Assembly: GCA_030248225.1 (NCBI GenBank)
Contig: JASANE010016102.1
Span: 1 to 64,000, forward strand
Length of the DNA: 64,000 nt
DNA from: Trileptium ribeirensis
Taxonomy: Eukaryota > Nematoda > Enoplea > Enoplida > Thoracostomopsidae
Reading direction: 5' to 3'
Shown piece by piece: positions 44,501 to 57,179 of the stretch. Each line of letters opens with the position of its first letter. The first letter of the stretch is position 1. Below the pieces are notes generated by a model. The model ran no database searches. It saw only the letters and a list, made by a program, of their open reading frames with translations, and had not been told where the DNA came from. The translations under genes were made by a program, and so were the position numbers.

Positions 44501-47500
44501 CAAAACCGCATTTTCATAGGGGTGTTTTAAAAGCAAAATTTTAAAAGTTTCCTGACAATCAACGCAAGGGAGGGTTATCACGCTATCAATCTATCGGTCT
44601 TCTAGGGCTTCAAAATTTCGTAGACGGGTCAACGTATCCCTCACCCGTAAATACTCAAGGACCCCTAACTAGGCGATTAAACGCACAATTTTGAGGGCTC
44701 CGTAGGACAACCGAAGTAACAAAACCGCCCCAATTTGTCGAGCCCCACACCTCCACCAGGTCTTACCCTAACTAGTTCATCGAAACCCGGGACTATCTAA
44801 CCCTACCGGCTCGCGTAAAGCGAGAGCCGGGGCCATATTTGTCACATAAAACGGCCTCCAACGGGCCACCTATATGTTTTGCACTTAAAATTCTATTTTC
44901 ATCAGCAGGCGACCAGCCAGGGCGTGACTCGGATCCCGCCCCCGGCCGCCTACTCCTCACCGTTCGCTCACAATCGCAAAGAACATCCGTAAGTGTTAGA
45001 AAGTTGCGAGCGCCCTGAACGCCAGCATATTTTTGTGTTTTAAAAGCGCTGAAGCGACCAGCGCGAGGTTTATGCTTTTTTGGCACTCGTCAGCCACACG
45101 AGTCAAATTGTTATTGTTGGCAGCATTCTTTGGGTTTGTGTGAGTGGACACTGCTCTGAGACAAATAGCTTTAATGTTCGCCAGTTTGCTCAACATATAC
45201 GTTTAGATGTTTGCGTTATTTAAACCCCAGCGTAAGCGACTGGTTATATCGTTGCAATTTTTGAAGTTATATGCTCATAAGTGTTCGTGTTGTCTAGTTG
45301 CTTTATTTTAAAGCTTGCGGGTTTAGGGACTTCAAAGGGGGTTAGCACAGAAGGGGGCACAACAAGGGTATAAAAGGAAAGGCCCGATCCAATGTCGGAG
45401 CCAGTCGAGAGCCGTCGTCTCAAAATTTGACGGAGTTTAGCTTTGGCGGTTGTCGCCGTTTTCTTATTACAGTTTTACATTGGAGTTTTGGTTTTGCTTT
45501 CATTTTTCAGGAGTGAGTCTCGCTGTGTAGACGTAGTGCAGAGTCCCTCCTGGCGCATTTTCATATTTTCAAAATTACACTGGCAAGGGCTGCCCTTGCG
45601 GGTGCTGGCGCATCTGACGGATGCCCCGTGCACCCGTAAGTGCAACCCAAACTGAGGAAATAACGCATTTTTAATCGATCACAAAATTTCTCGATTCTCG
45701 ACTGGTTCCCCCACGTATCGGCTCGCAAACTTCGCTTTCTAGGCTCGATGGGTGGAATAAATTTTGATCAGTATAGAGTGAAGTGGATCGAAGTAAGGGA
45801 AACTGAGTATTACACACGGGAAGGGGAAGGACATAGGGGACACGGGGGGGGGGGTAAGGCGATAAATGTCTGATTATTACCTGGAGCCAGTCGCGCGGGT
45901 ATGTTCTTAGTTAAGCGCATATAAAATTTTAGTCAACCAATCCCCGTTTAAATTCGGAGTATTATTCCCTGAGATTTTCATTCGTTTCGCAGTTGATCAG
46001 CTAATTTGAAACCAGTTCGCCACGCAGTGTAGACACGGCGGGGAACTTCATCAATTTTAATGATATAGTTAAGGGCTCCGCGATCTCGGCGGGCACGCTC
46101 AGGCACCACCAAATCTCGGATTTCTCCGCGCCTGCTCAACCTTCTTTTACATTAGAGACTAACGCATGTGCTTTAAGTTTGGGAAACGGTCCGATTCGTG
46201 TCATGGATCAGTAGGACGCGATTGGCTTCATGTTATCAGAGTGTAAGGCGTGCCAGTCAAGAAGCGAAAGGAATAAGGAATACAGCACCCAAACGAACGC
46301 GGTCATTTGCAGATCAGGCTATAGGAGAGTCTTGCGTGAATAAGAGAAGAGCGGATCCTAATGAAACTACTGAAATTTCATTTTTTCCATGAGTGTTTCC
46401 ATATAAACGAGTAAGGTTCAATAACCGGAAAATTCGTACGGATACTCCACGTCGTGCAGGCATGGTAGAGGACCGCGTCAGCTTTTAACCTATAATAACT
46501 ATCGTCGGACACTCCGGACACTCCGATGAGGAGTCACATACCATAACCCTTCGTGCGTAATGTCCTCCCGCTCTAGCCGATATTTAGCGAAGTGGGGAAT
46601 TCTCAACATGCTTCAGAATGCAGAACAACTTAGCTTAAGGGTTCCCAAATCAAAACTCCTTTGTTTTAGCAAGGTGATAGCGATCATCTCGAACCAAGGT
46701 GCTGCAAATGACCACGGGCCAGGATGCGAAATGGTACTGCATGGAAGGGCGTGGCATCAAAATGCGGAACAAACTGGAGTCAACTGCGATTGATCAATTT
46801 AGGCTAAGTTCAAATAAAGTTGCTCGAGACCGCACCACATAGTCGAGCTAGCGCTCTGAGGAGTTCTAACACCAAAATGGTTCTCTAAACTTAGAAAAAA
46901 TTATCGGACGCGGACTCCCACACCGTGTAGACGCGGTAGGGTCCCGTAAGAACAATTTATTTTTATGTCAAAAGAATAGGTCTAAAACCATAGGAAGGCA
47001 AGCAATGCCGTCCCGAAATAGGGAGGCGCGGCATGCGCTTCCCATTTTGGCAAGGCCACTCGCTTTCCATCCTATCCCGGCGCCAAATGTTTTCTATTGT
47101 AACAGGAAACCGAATTACAATAATAGCGGAATGTTCGCAAGTGACTCCAGGCTTCGTTAAATGAATCTAACCCAGAAGGAACAGAGAGTGCAAAGGAGCT
47201 CAAACCATGCTTGCACAAAAGGTAATCAGACATAGGGTTTAAGAGAACGGCAACCACGGATTATCGAGGAAATATCCGCTAAAATGTCATCGAAAGCCCA
47301 TTATATGCCCAACGGGATATGAAATCCACGGTACGAAGGGCTGATTTTTCATATCCCACGTAGTAGGGCAATGCCGATAGAAATTCACATTACCTGTTGC
47401 GTACGTAGCGCGTACCCTGCGAGGTACCCACAAATATCCTTGTATAAATATCATGTCTATCTGTTCGAGTGCATAATTGTTTATCTGAATTAATAAAGTG

Positions 47501-49540
47501 TTAGAGTGTTAAGTCTTTTGCTAATACCGATCTAACAAAACTTCCAAAGTAACTGTCGAACGCGATCTCCTAGAATCGAGGTTTAACTAGCCCGGTTTTA
47601 ATCGTAACAACGCACTAGAAAATTCAACTCAATTGGCTAACAAATCTCGCGAGCTAGTATAAGCATTACTAAAGCGGTGACCAACAAAACTAATAATTGA
47701 CTTAATACCAGGATCTATAGGTGGGCTTCGGTTCCCTGCTTCAATCAAAATTACTCACACTAGATAAGGGACCTGGGATCAGTACCCAGGCGTCCCCTAG
47801 AGCTACTCCTTCAAGGAGAGAACTCGCACTAGGTTAAACAGGGACATTTTCCAAGCTGGGTTCACGCACATACGGTCTAGATATGGCACTCTCCGCTAGT
47901 AAAGAGTAAATGAGATGAGGGAAACTGGGTCAGTCTTAAACCTGTGAGGAGGCTTAGGGGTTGACCCTCCTTCAGGGGACCTTCATACTAATAGGTACGT
48001 GGGCCAGTATAGGGGCCAGGCCGAACACCCTGGTAAACCCGCCGGCAGCCTGCTAAGCGAAGCGATTCCCTTAGGTCAACTAGCGGTTTACCGTGGATTC
48101 GTGGAAGCTGTGGTTGTCTGGGCACCATTATCTAGGAAAGGGTGGTGCAGCTGGAATTCCTTAGGGCCAGAACTGGTCCTAGTACAAATAACCTTCGTTT
48201 TGTGACCATAAAATGAGTTGGTTGCAGCATAACGGATAGGTAAAATGCACGCTATTTTATGAAATATCCCATTATTCACGTAGTTGTTTCTTATATTTTA
48301 TTCAAGCATTTTGTAAATAAAAGTTTATGTCTGTACGGCAAAACATATGGCCCCAGATTTTACTAAACTTAGCATTCCTCCGGACGAAAAGATTCTTAAT
48401 TTATGGAGACAAAATTTCCAAGTGTCATGATAAAATCACACTTTAATTAGCAGGTATCGTGGCTTTACTCCTGGCAACAGTTCACGCTAATATCCAAAAT
48501 CATGCTAGTAAGCGAATACAACAAGCTATCGGAATTATTAACGAAAATTTAGACTATCGCTCGATTACCACCAAGCCTACATGCAATTTCATATTTTGAT
48601 TCATGAACATTTACCATGCATTGTCATAGGGGAATATTATCCCTTAGCCTAGGGACAAAGCCGAGCCCATCTTAGACGTAGCCTGTTACACACCCCGCGT
48701 CGAAAACGCCGATGCCCGGGGGCTATATGATCAATTGCAAAGCAGTGTTACCGGGATGAAGAACGTCAAAGGTACTACATTATTAATCGAGCTGCGCTAT
48801 ATATTTTTGCGGGCCACAATTCTGAAATATTCTGCCGTGTAATTTCACACAACTGCAGGTCCATGGGAGAGACTCCCATTTGTACTGAAATAAAGCACGC
48901 CATCACCTACATATAAGCACAAAATCATGCTGAAAGCAGTGATGTACCTAACCAACCTGATTGTTTTATTGCCAATTAAATACGGTGGATTTTTCAAATC
49001 AAAATTACCGTTATTATTATGCTCGATGCACGATAATTTGACTCCTTACTTTGTAATGCCGATAACGCTTGAATACTTGCTCATTACAAATTTTATGTCT
49101 TAGTGGTTTTGCACATTGAACCATTCAAGATGTCGATTATTCCATTGAACAAGAATCATACAGAAGTACGGTAAAAACGTCAATATCTTACATTCTGACG
49201 CTCCGAAGTGTGAGGAGAGGGCAGCGCGGCTTGGCGATGAGGAGAGGTCGTCTCAAGGACAGTGAAAGCCCTTGGAGATGGTGAAAAATTTGAAGACCTC
49301 CCGCGCACCCCGTCGCGGCTTCATTTTATCCAATCGCGCAAGAATTTTTGCCGAATTGATGTCAATTTTTTGATATTTTACAAAAATCTTTCCCGCGCCC
49401 TAGTTGTGCGCGGGATGGAAGGTTGATGTGTGGAGACCCAGAGGAATATGGAGTAGCCTTAATGGCGTAGCAAGGCATCTGGAAGGGGACTGAGCCCACA
49501 GGGATAGCCCCCTGAACCACGTTTCGGCATGAATGAATAA
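44501..49540. other. GC-richer anonymous block, possible old retroelement
   Basis: This block is visibly richer in G+C than the rest of the window, with an 11-base G run near 45845. A strong TATAAAAGG box occurs at about 45370. A possible LTR-like signal pair occurs near 47440-47500 (TGTATAAATAT, then AATAAAG about 50 bases on). No reading frame longer than about 100 codons, no RT, integrase or gag motif and no long direct repeat was found. It could be a decayed LTR element, a promoter-rich non-coding gene or foreign DNA; I cannot decide. Confidence 0.35.
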
Positions 49541-50535
49541 TATTCTTATTTCATGTACAAATGAAACCTGTACATAGAAAAAATTATATGTTCAAGTTCC
49601 TGCAAACCTTCTTCTAACAGTATTACCATTACAGCATCTGACTGGTTATGGAAAAGAAAAGATGCAGCCATAACTGTCTCTGTGATAAATGTTTCCCATG
49701 TGTATTGATATATCACTAGAAGCTTTAACAAAATTGAGCTATAAAATAAAAATTATATGTCAGATACATAAGCACATAATTCATGTTCAGGTATTGAATC
49801 ACCGAAGCTGACATAATCTCTGAATTTCGCTCAATAATACGAAGGTTTGACTGAAAAATTATATAAATTTTAAACAATACGTCAAATGATAAAATTAGGA
49901 CAGCAAAAGGGACCACAAAATTTAATAATACGCACTGTTTATATGACAAAGCGCAATATTTTGGTTATGTGAAGCTTTCAGCCATCTAGTGCATGATGTT
50001 ATGTTTTCTCTTTATTATGACCGTAAAAATTTTGACGTCACACATTGAATTTGCGTAAACCTAAGCTTTAAGCATACGTTCAGGCTAGCTTTCTAACTGA
50101 ACATAAAATTGTTGTCCTAGTATGATAGTATCATAAGACTTGACCACTATTATAGGGAAAACAGATAATTTTATTTGACATACATCTGAGCTTGAGCGCT
50201 AGATGTATGATTGTCAGTAAGTGTTATTTAAAAAAGTCAGCTAGTTTACCGTTCAGGAATAAATTCTATATTCTGGTTATTTCAGGCGAAATTTTTTAGA
50301 GATAATCATTTCCAAATTCCAGGATTGGTTCCTCAACATTCATTGACTGATGGCACTTTCAACTTTTGAGCATATGACATACGGCATATGATATTCTGAT
50401 TGCATAACTGTTACTTGTTAATGCCAAATATAAATTCGTCGTCGTTATTGTAGAACCATCACTGGTCTTAGCAATAACACTAATAAAAAGATACTATTTA
50501 TCGCTCTGTTTCGTGTTTAAAACATATTAAACCTC
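49541..50535. other. No gene seen
   Basis: AT-rich DNA without supported features. Confidence 0.4.
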
Positions 50536-50745
50536 GTGTGGCGACCAACCGTTCACGGTGAAAACTGAAATGAAATGAGAGATTATAGATTGGACCAGCC
50601 GGGATACGAATCCGTGCCTTTAGCTTACAAGACTAACGCGCTACCACTACACCACAGGCACCGATTACATCGTGTTGAGATACGCTATATACGCTAGCTC
50701 TCTCATTTCACTTCAGTTTTCACCTTGAACGGCTGGTCGCCTCAC
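50536..50745. mobile_element. 210-bp TIR element carrying a tRNA-Thr-like sequence
   Basis: Ends of about 46 bp are inverted copies with four or five mismatches: GTGTGGCGACCAACCGTTCA on the left, and the complement of GTGAGGCGACCAGCCGTTCA on the right; both arms then continue into GGTGAAAACTGAA and GAAATGAGAG. The middle is a tRNA-like sequence on the minus strand followed by CGTGTTGAGATACGCTATAT-type sequence that also flanks the tRNA copies at 12.5-12.8 kb. Confidence 0.8.
50592..50663 (-). tRNA. tRNA-Thr-like (TGT) sequence inside a TIR element, likely a pseudo-tRNA
   Basis: It starts GGTGCCTGTGGTGTAGTGG and ends CCCGGCTGGTCCA. The anticodon loop is CTTGTAA (TGT, Thr). The A-box (TGGTGTAGTGG) and B-box-like (GATTCGTATCC) are present, but the T loop is TTCGTAT instead of TTCGAAT, the anticodon stem has mismatches and the acceptor stem pairs poorly. 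It is a tRNA-derived module, not a convincing functional gene. Confidence 0.55.
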
Positions 50746-51262
50746 TTGAATAGAAAATATTTTATAAACCTGTTTTTTGTGGATAATCAGATAGCTACTA
50801 CATATATTAGATTTAGATTCATTAAACCAAAAATACTAATTGATAAAAGAAGACAGTAGTAAAACACACAACATATATAACAACAAATGAATGACAATGA
50901 CATAGCTTCTGCATTCTGAATACGCCTAAAAGAAAAGAAGATGTTATGTAATAAATTGAAATTAAAATAAATTTATTTCGAACACAATCTAGCATAAATT
51001 ACATAGCTAGGTTTTTAAGAAAACACAAAAATGCGTAAAAGGCAAAATTGCGATTAATCGTAATGTTTTACAAGTTTGAAAACATGCTAAACAGATTCTA
51101 TACAAAAAATTGGTTAAGCTCAAACAGGTCAGATAAGTAAAGAAAACGCCACTTTAAGTTTGCGGTGGTCGAGGACGGTTGTGGGCTGTGGTTTTAGGAG
51201 GTCTGAAAAAATAGGTTATAGAACAGGTTTGTTAAAAACTAGGCTAGAAGGGGTACACCCAC
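50746..51262. other. No gene seen
   Basis: AT-rich sequence between the TIR element and the 3' end of a decayed LINE. Confidence 0.4.
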
Positions 51263-52290
51263 TTACTCTAAGCCCATATTGCGGTTCCAGTGAAGAAAAT
51301 TAGATAAGTCGACAAGGGTTAGACGTGATCTGAAAAGTTTATGATTACTGGCACGGATAAGTGGTTGGTTTTCATTAACATATTCAGGAAGACTGTTCCA
51401 AACAAAAGTTACCCTCGTGAAAAAGGTATGACGCAGTGCGTTTGTTGAAGAAGGTTTAGTACATAGTTTTAAGGTATGGCCGCGAGTGGCAATAAGGCCA
51501 TAGTCAAATTTGAAATTTATGTCGATATCAGCGTGAACAATTTTGTAACAAATTGTTAGGTCATTATATAAGCGGCGTAATTCTAGCGATTCTAGATTAA
51601 ATAAATTCAACCTGCGAGGATAGGCGTCATAGCTTAATCCAATACGATGCAGTAACTGGCGGGTAAAATAACGTTGCACTTTTTCAAGCTTACCAATAAG
51701 TGAGAGATACCTATTGCGGCGACCATAAAGGAGATCCATACTCAAGAACAGGAAGGACGTAGCTCCTATAGGCAGTTATGTAACAATCTTGCTGTTTGAT
51801 AGAAAAGCAACGAAATAACATAGTGATAATGCGATATGCTTTGGTAATAATATTATTGCAATGAATGGTAAATTTTAAATTCTGTTCCATGGTGATACCT
51901 AAATCAGAAACATGAGGCTTACTATCCATAAGAGCGAAAGATTCCGAGCTGTAAGAGAACATAGAGCGCTGTTTTCCCAAATGTAAGCAAACTGTTTTAG
52001 ATTCGGAGAGTTATAGTTGCCATACTTCGCACCAGCGCTTGAAGATATTAAAAGCGACCTGCAGCTCATATTCACCGAATTTGTTTCCCACAACTGTATA
52101 AATTTTGGCATCATCTGCAAAAAGTTTGCACGAAACAGTGTCAGGTAGTAAGTCAATAACATCATTAATGTAACACAAAAATAATATAGGTCCTATAATT
52201 AATACATGCATTTTTAACTTTGTATTTTCTTGTTCATTGAACGGAACTTTTAGAGGTTCCCCAGGCAACACAAGGGGTTTCCACACTCAA
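51263..52290 (-). pseudogene. Decayed non-LTR retrotransposon, 3' RT fragment
   Basis: On the minus strand: GPILFLCYINDVIDLL and the catalytic LFADDAKIYTVV (about 52190-52090); then, in other frames, a thumb-like region (YSSESFALMDSKPHVSDLGI, about 51955) and YRSYVLPVLEYGSPLWSP; then a C-terminal frame (51745-51263) with LEKVQRYFTRQLLHRIGLSY and ESLELRRLYNDLTICYKIVH. The fingers and first half of the RT are absent, so it is 5' truncated near 52290, and at least two frameshifts occur. It is related to, but not the same copy as, the LINE at 26-30 kb. Confidence 0.78.
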
Positions 52291-53226
52291 AACCATCCAA
52301 AAACCCTATTTCAAACCCAAACCCTTGTCGGACCAAAAACTTAACTTTCGCAGATTTTTATTTATTAATCGCCCCTACCTTTTTATGTTCTTGTTTTTAT
52401 CCTAGATATAACTTATTTTCAGCCTAATTTGCATAAAATACATTACTTTTCTTTATTAGCTACCTTATTGTTTAATTGGTTGCAGCTTAGCTAATGAGTC
52501 TGAGAGTGTGTAAGTGGGAATGTCGGATTTATTAATATAGTTGTAGTTTGGTTTAATAGGGTACTTCGCTAATAGCTAAGCCATATGACCAGTTTTATAC
52601 CACACGTGTACTTAGTTGCAGCTGGATAGAGATGACGCCGTATAGGCCATATTAGTTTTTCATTGTTCTTGTGTTTGTTTTAGGTTACAAGAGGCACGCA
52701 AAGAATTGTGTGATAGGAATTTTACCAGAACGGTAATACGCAAAAGAATTGCGCAGGAATTTCATGGTTTTGAGCTTTTGGCTTATGATTTTAATTTCCA
52801 AAACTGTCGATCGGGTTGTTATGTCACCAACGTATCAACGATAATAAATATCAATAAGTATATTCATACCAAATTATTATATAAATTTAGTATTATAGTA
52901 TTATCCCACACAAAAGCATAGGTGTTCCGGCTTAAAGAATTAATTCTTTGAGTGGTATAGTATTACATAAATTACTAGCATATAGATATAAATTATCGAC
53001 ATTGTGTCGTGTGAGCGTTGCCTTGGGGAGTTTAATAGTTGGGTAAACTTCGTCAGCAAACCCGGGGCGAGTAAGTGGTGTGGAATCGGATCGCTAATAC
53101 TTGAGATCCATTTTCTCTCATAACACCTGTTGTGGCACACTGTCCGGGTGCCGGAGGATTGAAATAGAAAAGGTTCTAACTGGGGCGGTAGTCGACCGTT
53201 ACCACCCAGTTTTAATTATGACGCAG
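52291..53226. other. No gene seen
   Basis: AT-rich DNA between the LINE fragment and the pogo-like element; no supported frame or repeat. Confidence 0.4.
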
Positions 53227-53933
53227 TACCGTAAAGTGGGGTGACTTTGATAATGCGGGTGATTTTGATCACACGTGATCAAAGTCACCCCAACAGGCGT
53301 TGTGTAATATGACGCACATATAATATTATTGAGCGGAGCGAAGCGAAGCATTTTTATTTTCTGTCTGGGATTAAAAAGGTCGATGTCCGTCCGTTCGTTA
53401 GTTCGTTCGTTCGGTCGGTCCGACGGATCGCAAGAACCACTGAACCGATTTTAAAAAGCTTTTTTTTGCTTGAAAGCCTATCATGTCAGAGTGTGCACCT
53501 GATATTTGGGACTAAAAAATTTTGAGTGGTTAAATAGTAATTAGCTAATTAGTTAAGCTTATGCAGCTAAAATAGAGAATTTTGCAATATTTGTGTTATT
53601 TATTGAAATAGAATCGTTTCGATCAAACCATTATAGGTTTTTTGGGTCGAAGAATTCAAATATAATATTTTTACCAATGATAAAGCCCTATGCCCTATGC
53701 AATGTAGTTATTTAAAGAACATAAAATTAAGTACATTCGTAATGCCACAGCCCAAGCTCCACTCACAAATGTAGTTCCGCTACCGACTAGTTATATATAT
53801 CACATATATATTGCGACTGATAGTTTGATCTTTGAATCTACTTCTTTATCTTTACCATTATTTAATAACGTTGTATTAATTTCTAAGCATTGTTTCTGAC
53901 ATTTTAAAGCACTTATATACTTCTAATCTAAAT

Positions 53934-56559
53934 ATGCCTAGAAATTATACTCGCAGGCCTGGAAGTCGTGGTTATAAAACTGCGTATACGGTAGATGACC
54001 TGAATAATGCGGCTAATGCTGTACGCAACAACGGAATGACCATACGTAAAGCTTCCACAAGCTTTGGTATTCCTTACGGAACGCTATACAACAAGGTAGG
54101 TAGGTAGTACAAAAGTAATTTCGATGTTTTCAATTAAGTACCTACCAAATATATCAATCTAATTTTATTTTGAAAAATTTAGTTAAGGTGCGGTTCCTCA
54201 GCCCAACCGTTCTGTGGTGTTCCTCTTTCTTGCTTTTTTTCATGCGTTTGTTTTCGTCGTGCTTTTACAAAATTTTGTATTTAAAATTTTATCATTTATT
54301 ACTAAATACTGTTTGCTCAGTAAAAATGGAAGTCGGGTCGGGCCAAGGTTTATGCTCGCGGGTCTGGTCGAACCCGAAGTCAGAACAGATTTAAGCAAAT
54401 AAAAGTTGAAATGAAGCACTAGTTGTTTCGAATTATGACAGCTTGTCTGCAGGGAATAACCGAAGCCGTAACTTGCCGGAAACGGAATCGTCAATTTTAA
54501 ACGGAACCGGAACTGGTCCTACTTGTAAGGGCCAAATTAGAAATTTATTTTCATATGAATGTCAACACTACATGTATATTATGTGTTCTATTTAATTTTG
54601 CAGCATGATGTTGCATCTAAACACTGATTTAGCTTCTCAAATTCTGTGATTTAGCTTCTCAAATTCTGTGATTTAGCTTCCCAAATTCTGTATAGCTGCA
54701 GTCGGGACATGGTAAACGAACCAAGACATTCTAGACTAAGTAACAGGAAAATAATACCTCCACACATAATCAATTTTAACGATTTTGTTTGCATAACAAA
54801 TATTTCAAAATTAGTTTCCTTCCCATAAAGTGGATGAGGGTGTCAGCCAGCACCAAATACCTAGTTACCTATTCGCTGACAAAGAAATAGACACAGGATC
54901 GAAATAGCACGAGCGAAATGAAGACCGGCCCACTGGGCGGCCCATCTGCGTTTTCAGGTAGTTCCGTTGGCTTGTTTCTGATAGCTTTTTTGTTTACTGT
55001 CCCTAAGTAGAAATCTTAGATTCGAAATGGACGTCAATTGTCAACTGTACTGACAACTTAACTTAAAACACCTGATTGCTTAGGTCGACGTTAAAAAGCT
55101 GTTTCGAAAACATAATACGTACCTAACACATAATAGTAATTTCTTGTTTTAGGTAAAGAGCTTACACCGCGGGAAAGTAGGTAGACAGATACGATTGACT
55201 GATGAGTGTGAACAAACTCTACTCGACGCTATCGACACATGGGCTGACTGGAAAGTTCCGATTGGTGGGTTTGAACTTAAATTATTGGTCAAATCTTATC
55301 TCGACTCACGTGGAGTTACCGATGCTCGTTTTCGCAATAATTGTCCTGGCAAAGATTGGCTGAAAGGGTTTGTCAAAAGACACAATATTGCCCAAAGGAT
55401 GGCCGACAACGTTAGTCGGAAACGAGCCGAACTGAATGCAGAGACATTAGGCGAGTTTTTTGACAACCTGGAAGTAAGCATTCAGAATATTCCTGCAACG
55501 AATTGTTACAATTATGACGAAACTAATGTCACTGGCGATCCGAAAGCAAAGAAAGTGTTGGTTAGACGGGGAGCCAGACGTGTGGAGCGTAAAATGGAAC
55601 ACTCTAAGCAAGCGATTAGTGTGATGTTTTCTGGCAACGCTGAAGGGGAGTTTCTGCCGCCAATGGTGGTCTACAAAGCAAAGAATGTGTATTCAAATTG
55701 GGCTGCTGGCGGACCAGTTGGGAGTGTTTATGAGAGCACAAAGAGCGGGTGGTTCGATTCGCGAACATTTGAAGTTTGGTTCCAAAAATTTTTTATCGAG
55801 GCCGTCAAAAAAAGCCGGGTCAGAAGCTCCTAATCGGAGAAAATCTCTCTTCTCATTTTTCCCTCGATGTTATCAACAAATGTGTCGAAAACGACATAGT
55901 TTTTCTAACCCTCCCCCCGAACTCTACGCATCTATGTCAGCCTTTAGACGTCGCAGTCTACGTCCGACTCAAGAAAGCATGGTCCGACATTCTAACCGCA
56001 TGGCGAAAAGAAACACGATCAAAAGGACGATACCGAAAACACAATTTCCTGGATTGTGCAATGGCTTTGCCATCGTTTGAAACCTGAGAACCTCATTAGC
56101 GGTTTTCGTGCTACTGCAATTGTTCCATTGGATCGGCAACAGGTGCTTAAACGGCTATCGGGAGCGAACAAAGATCCTGGTGGGCCTGAAACGTCGCAAA
56201 GATTGAGCGACTCTGTCGTTAATATGCTGAAGGACAGCTATGGAACAGGTCCTAACAAGGCCGGAGGAGGGCGGGGAAAGAAAATTGTTCCAGGTAAGCG
56301 TATTGTTGCGTTACCGAAGCCCAAGAGTGACTCGAAGACGAAAAAGCGCAAGGCTGAGATGGAAATTGTGGAGGAGGAGGATGAGTGGATTTGTGGCGAA
56401 TGCTCGGTAGAGTGGGAGCGGGACGGTGACGATAGATGGATTGTCTCTGACAATTGTAACGAGCCATTCCATTTGCAGTGTTCGGGCGTTGATTATGAGA
56501 CATGTAAATACTATGATATCGATATTGAAAATATAGATTTATGTGAGCTTTGTGCGTAG
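53934..56559 (+). pseudogene. pogo-like transposase, two exons, two frameshifts, C-terminal zinc finger
   Basis: Exon 1 (53934-54095, MPRNYTRRPGSRGYKTAYTV) encodes a psq-type helix-turn-helix (RNNGMTIRKASTSFGIPYGT). A 1,057-bp intron follows (AAG|GTAGGT to TTGTTTTAG|GTAAAG). Exon 2 starts at 55153 (VKSLHRGKVGRQIRLTDECE), includes a CENP-B-type second DNA-binding domain (PGKDWLKGFVKRHNI) and the DDE catalytic region: YNYDETNV (first Asp), then GENLSSHFS where the second Asp is expected but E/N is seen, and QPLDVAVYVRLKKAW. A frame change occurs near 55820 and another near 56070. The last frame ends in a basic region (KKRKAE) and a PHD-like cysteine/histidine pattern (WICGECSVEW, FHLQCSGVD, LCELCA). 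It is inactive as written. Confidence 0.85.
54096..55152 (+). other. Intron of the pogo-like transposase, with a nested hAT-like end and a 23-bp tandem repeat
   Basis: The GT-AG intron joins the psq domain to the CENP-B/DDE exon in frame. Inside, CAGGGAATAACCG at 54450 begins an approximately 80-bp fragment like the hAT-like terminus at 16733. At about 54630-54693 the phrase GATTTAGCTTCTCAAATTCT repeats three times (23-bp period). Confidence 0.7.
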
Positions 56560-56902
56560 AAAGGCGCCGTTAGAGTTAGTGTTGTGTTTGTTTCGTGGCT
56601 AATTTATTGAAACTCTTTTTTTAAAACACTTCAAGTGATCAATGTCACCCGCAATTTGTGTTGCTTTGATCAATAGAACATTTTGGTCGGCTGATTAAAG
56701 TCACCCCAAAGTAAGGGGTGACTTTGATCAAACTTTGCCTTTTAAAAAACACGTTATGGTCCCAGCCATTTACTATCTAATGTCAGTTACTGAAGACCTA
56801 ACGTGTCATGACAGGAATAGATGTGGTCATATTAGCTAGCCTCCGGCCGATATATGCATGAGAAAAGCCAAAAATTGATCAATTTCACCCCACCTTACGG
56901 TA

Positions 56903-57179
56903 CGCCAGACGGTCGGGGGTAATGCATTAAACAAGGACTGTTATATATAGTCACGGCTAGTAAAAAACCACAAATCACGATAAGAGCAGATCCTCTATTT
57001 GTGTTCATATGACAAATATTACAACTATGCTGCACACGGGTTGTTAGCTCCACTATGCATCACACTGAACTTGTCAATGTTGTATTCTAAGAGATTATTA
57101 AGATTCTAAGGATCATAGAGTTAGGCCATCTAAATCATATTGAACATCGTCGTGGGATATATTGAAGGGGGCATTAACA
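56903..57179. other. No gene seen
   Basis: Short stretch between the pogo-like element and the next LINE fragment; nothing supported. Confidence 0.4.

Larger units (their letters stand above)
53229..56900 (+). mobile_element. pogo-like DNA transposon, full length with TIRs and TA target duplication
   Basis: The element is 3.67 kb. The left end is CCGTAAAGTGGGGTGACTTT and the right end is the inverted AATTTCACCCCACCTTACGG; both are flanked by TA (53227-53228 and 56901-56902). Additional copies of the motif TGATCAAAGTCACCC, in both orientations, lie just inside each end (about 53239, 53260 and 53275 at the left; about 56637, 56697, 56716 and 56876 at the right) and are probably transposase binding sites. 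The transposase gene lies between. TA duplications and a psq-HTH plus DDE transposase are as expected for pogo/Tigger-type Tc1-mariner relatives. Confidence 0.9.

Noticed and set aside
47700..48200. Possible ribosomal RNA because of GC-rich stem-like strings
   Set aside because: None of the conserved large-subunit rRNA core strings I know are present.
53400..53440. GTTCGTTCGTTCGGTCGG-type microsatellite in the pogo element leader
   Set aside because: A short, imperfect simple repeat without further structure.
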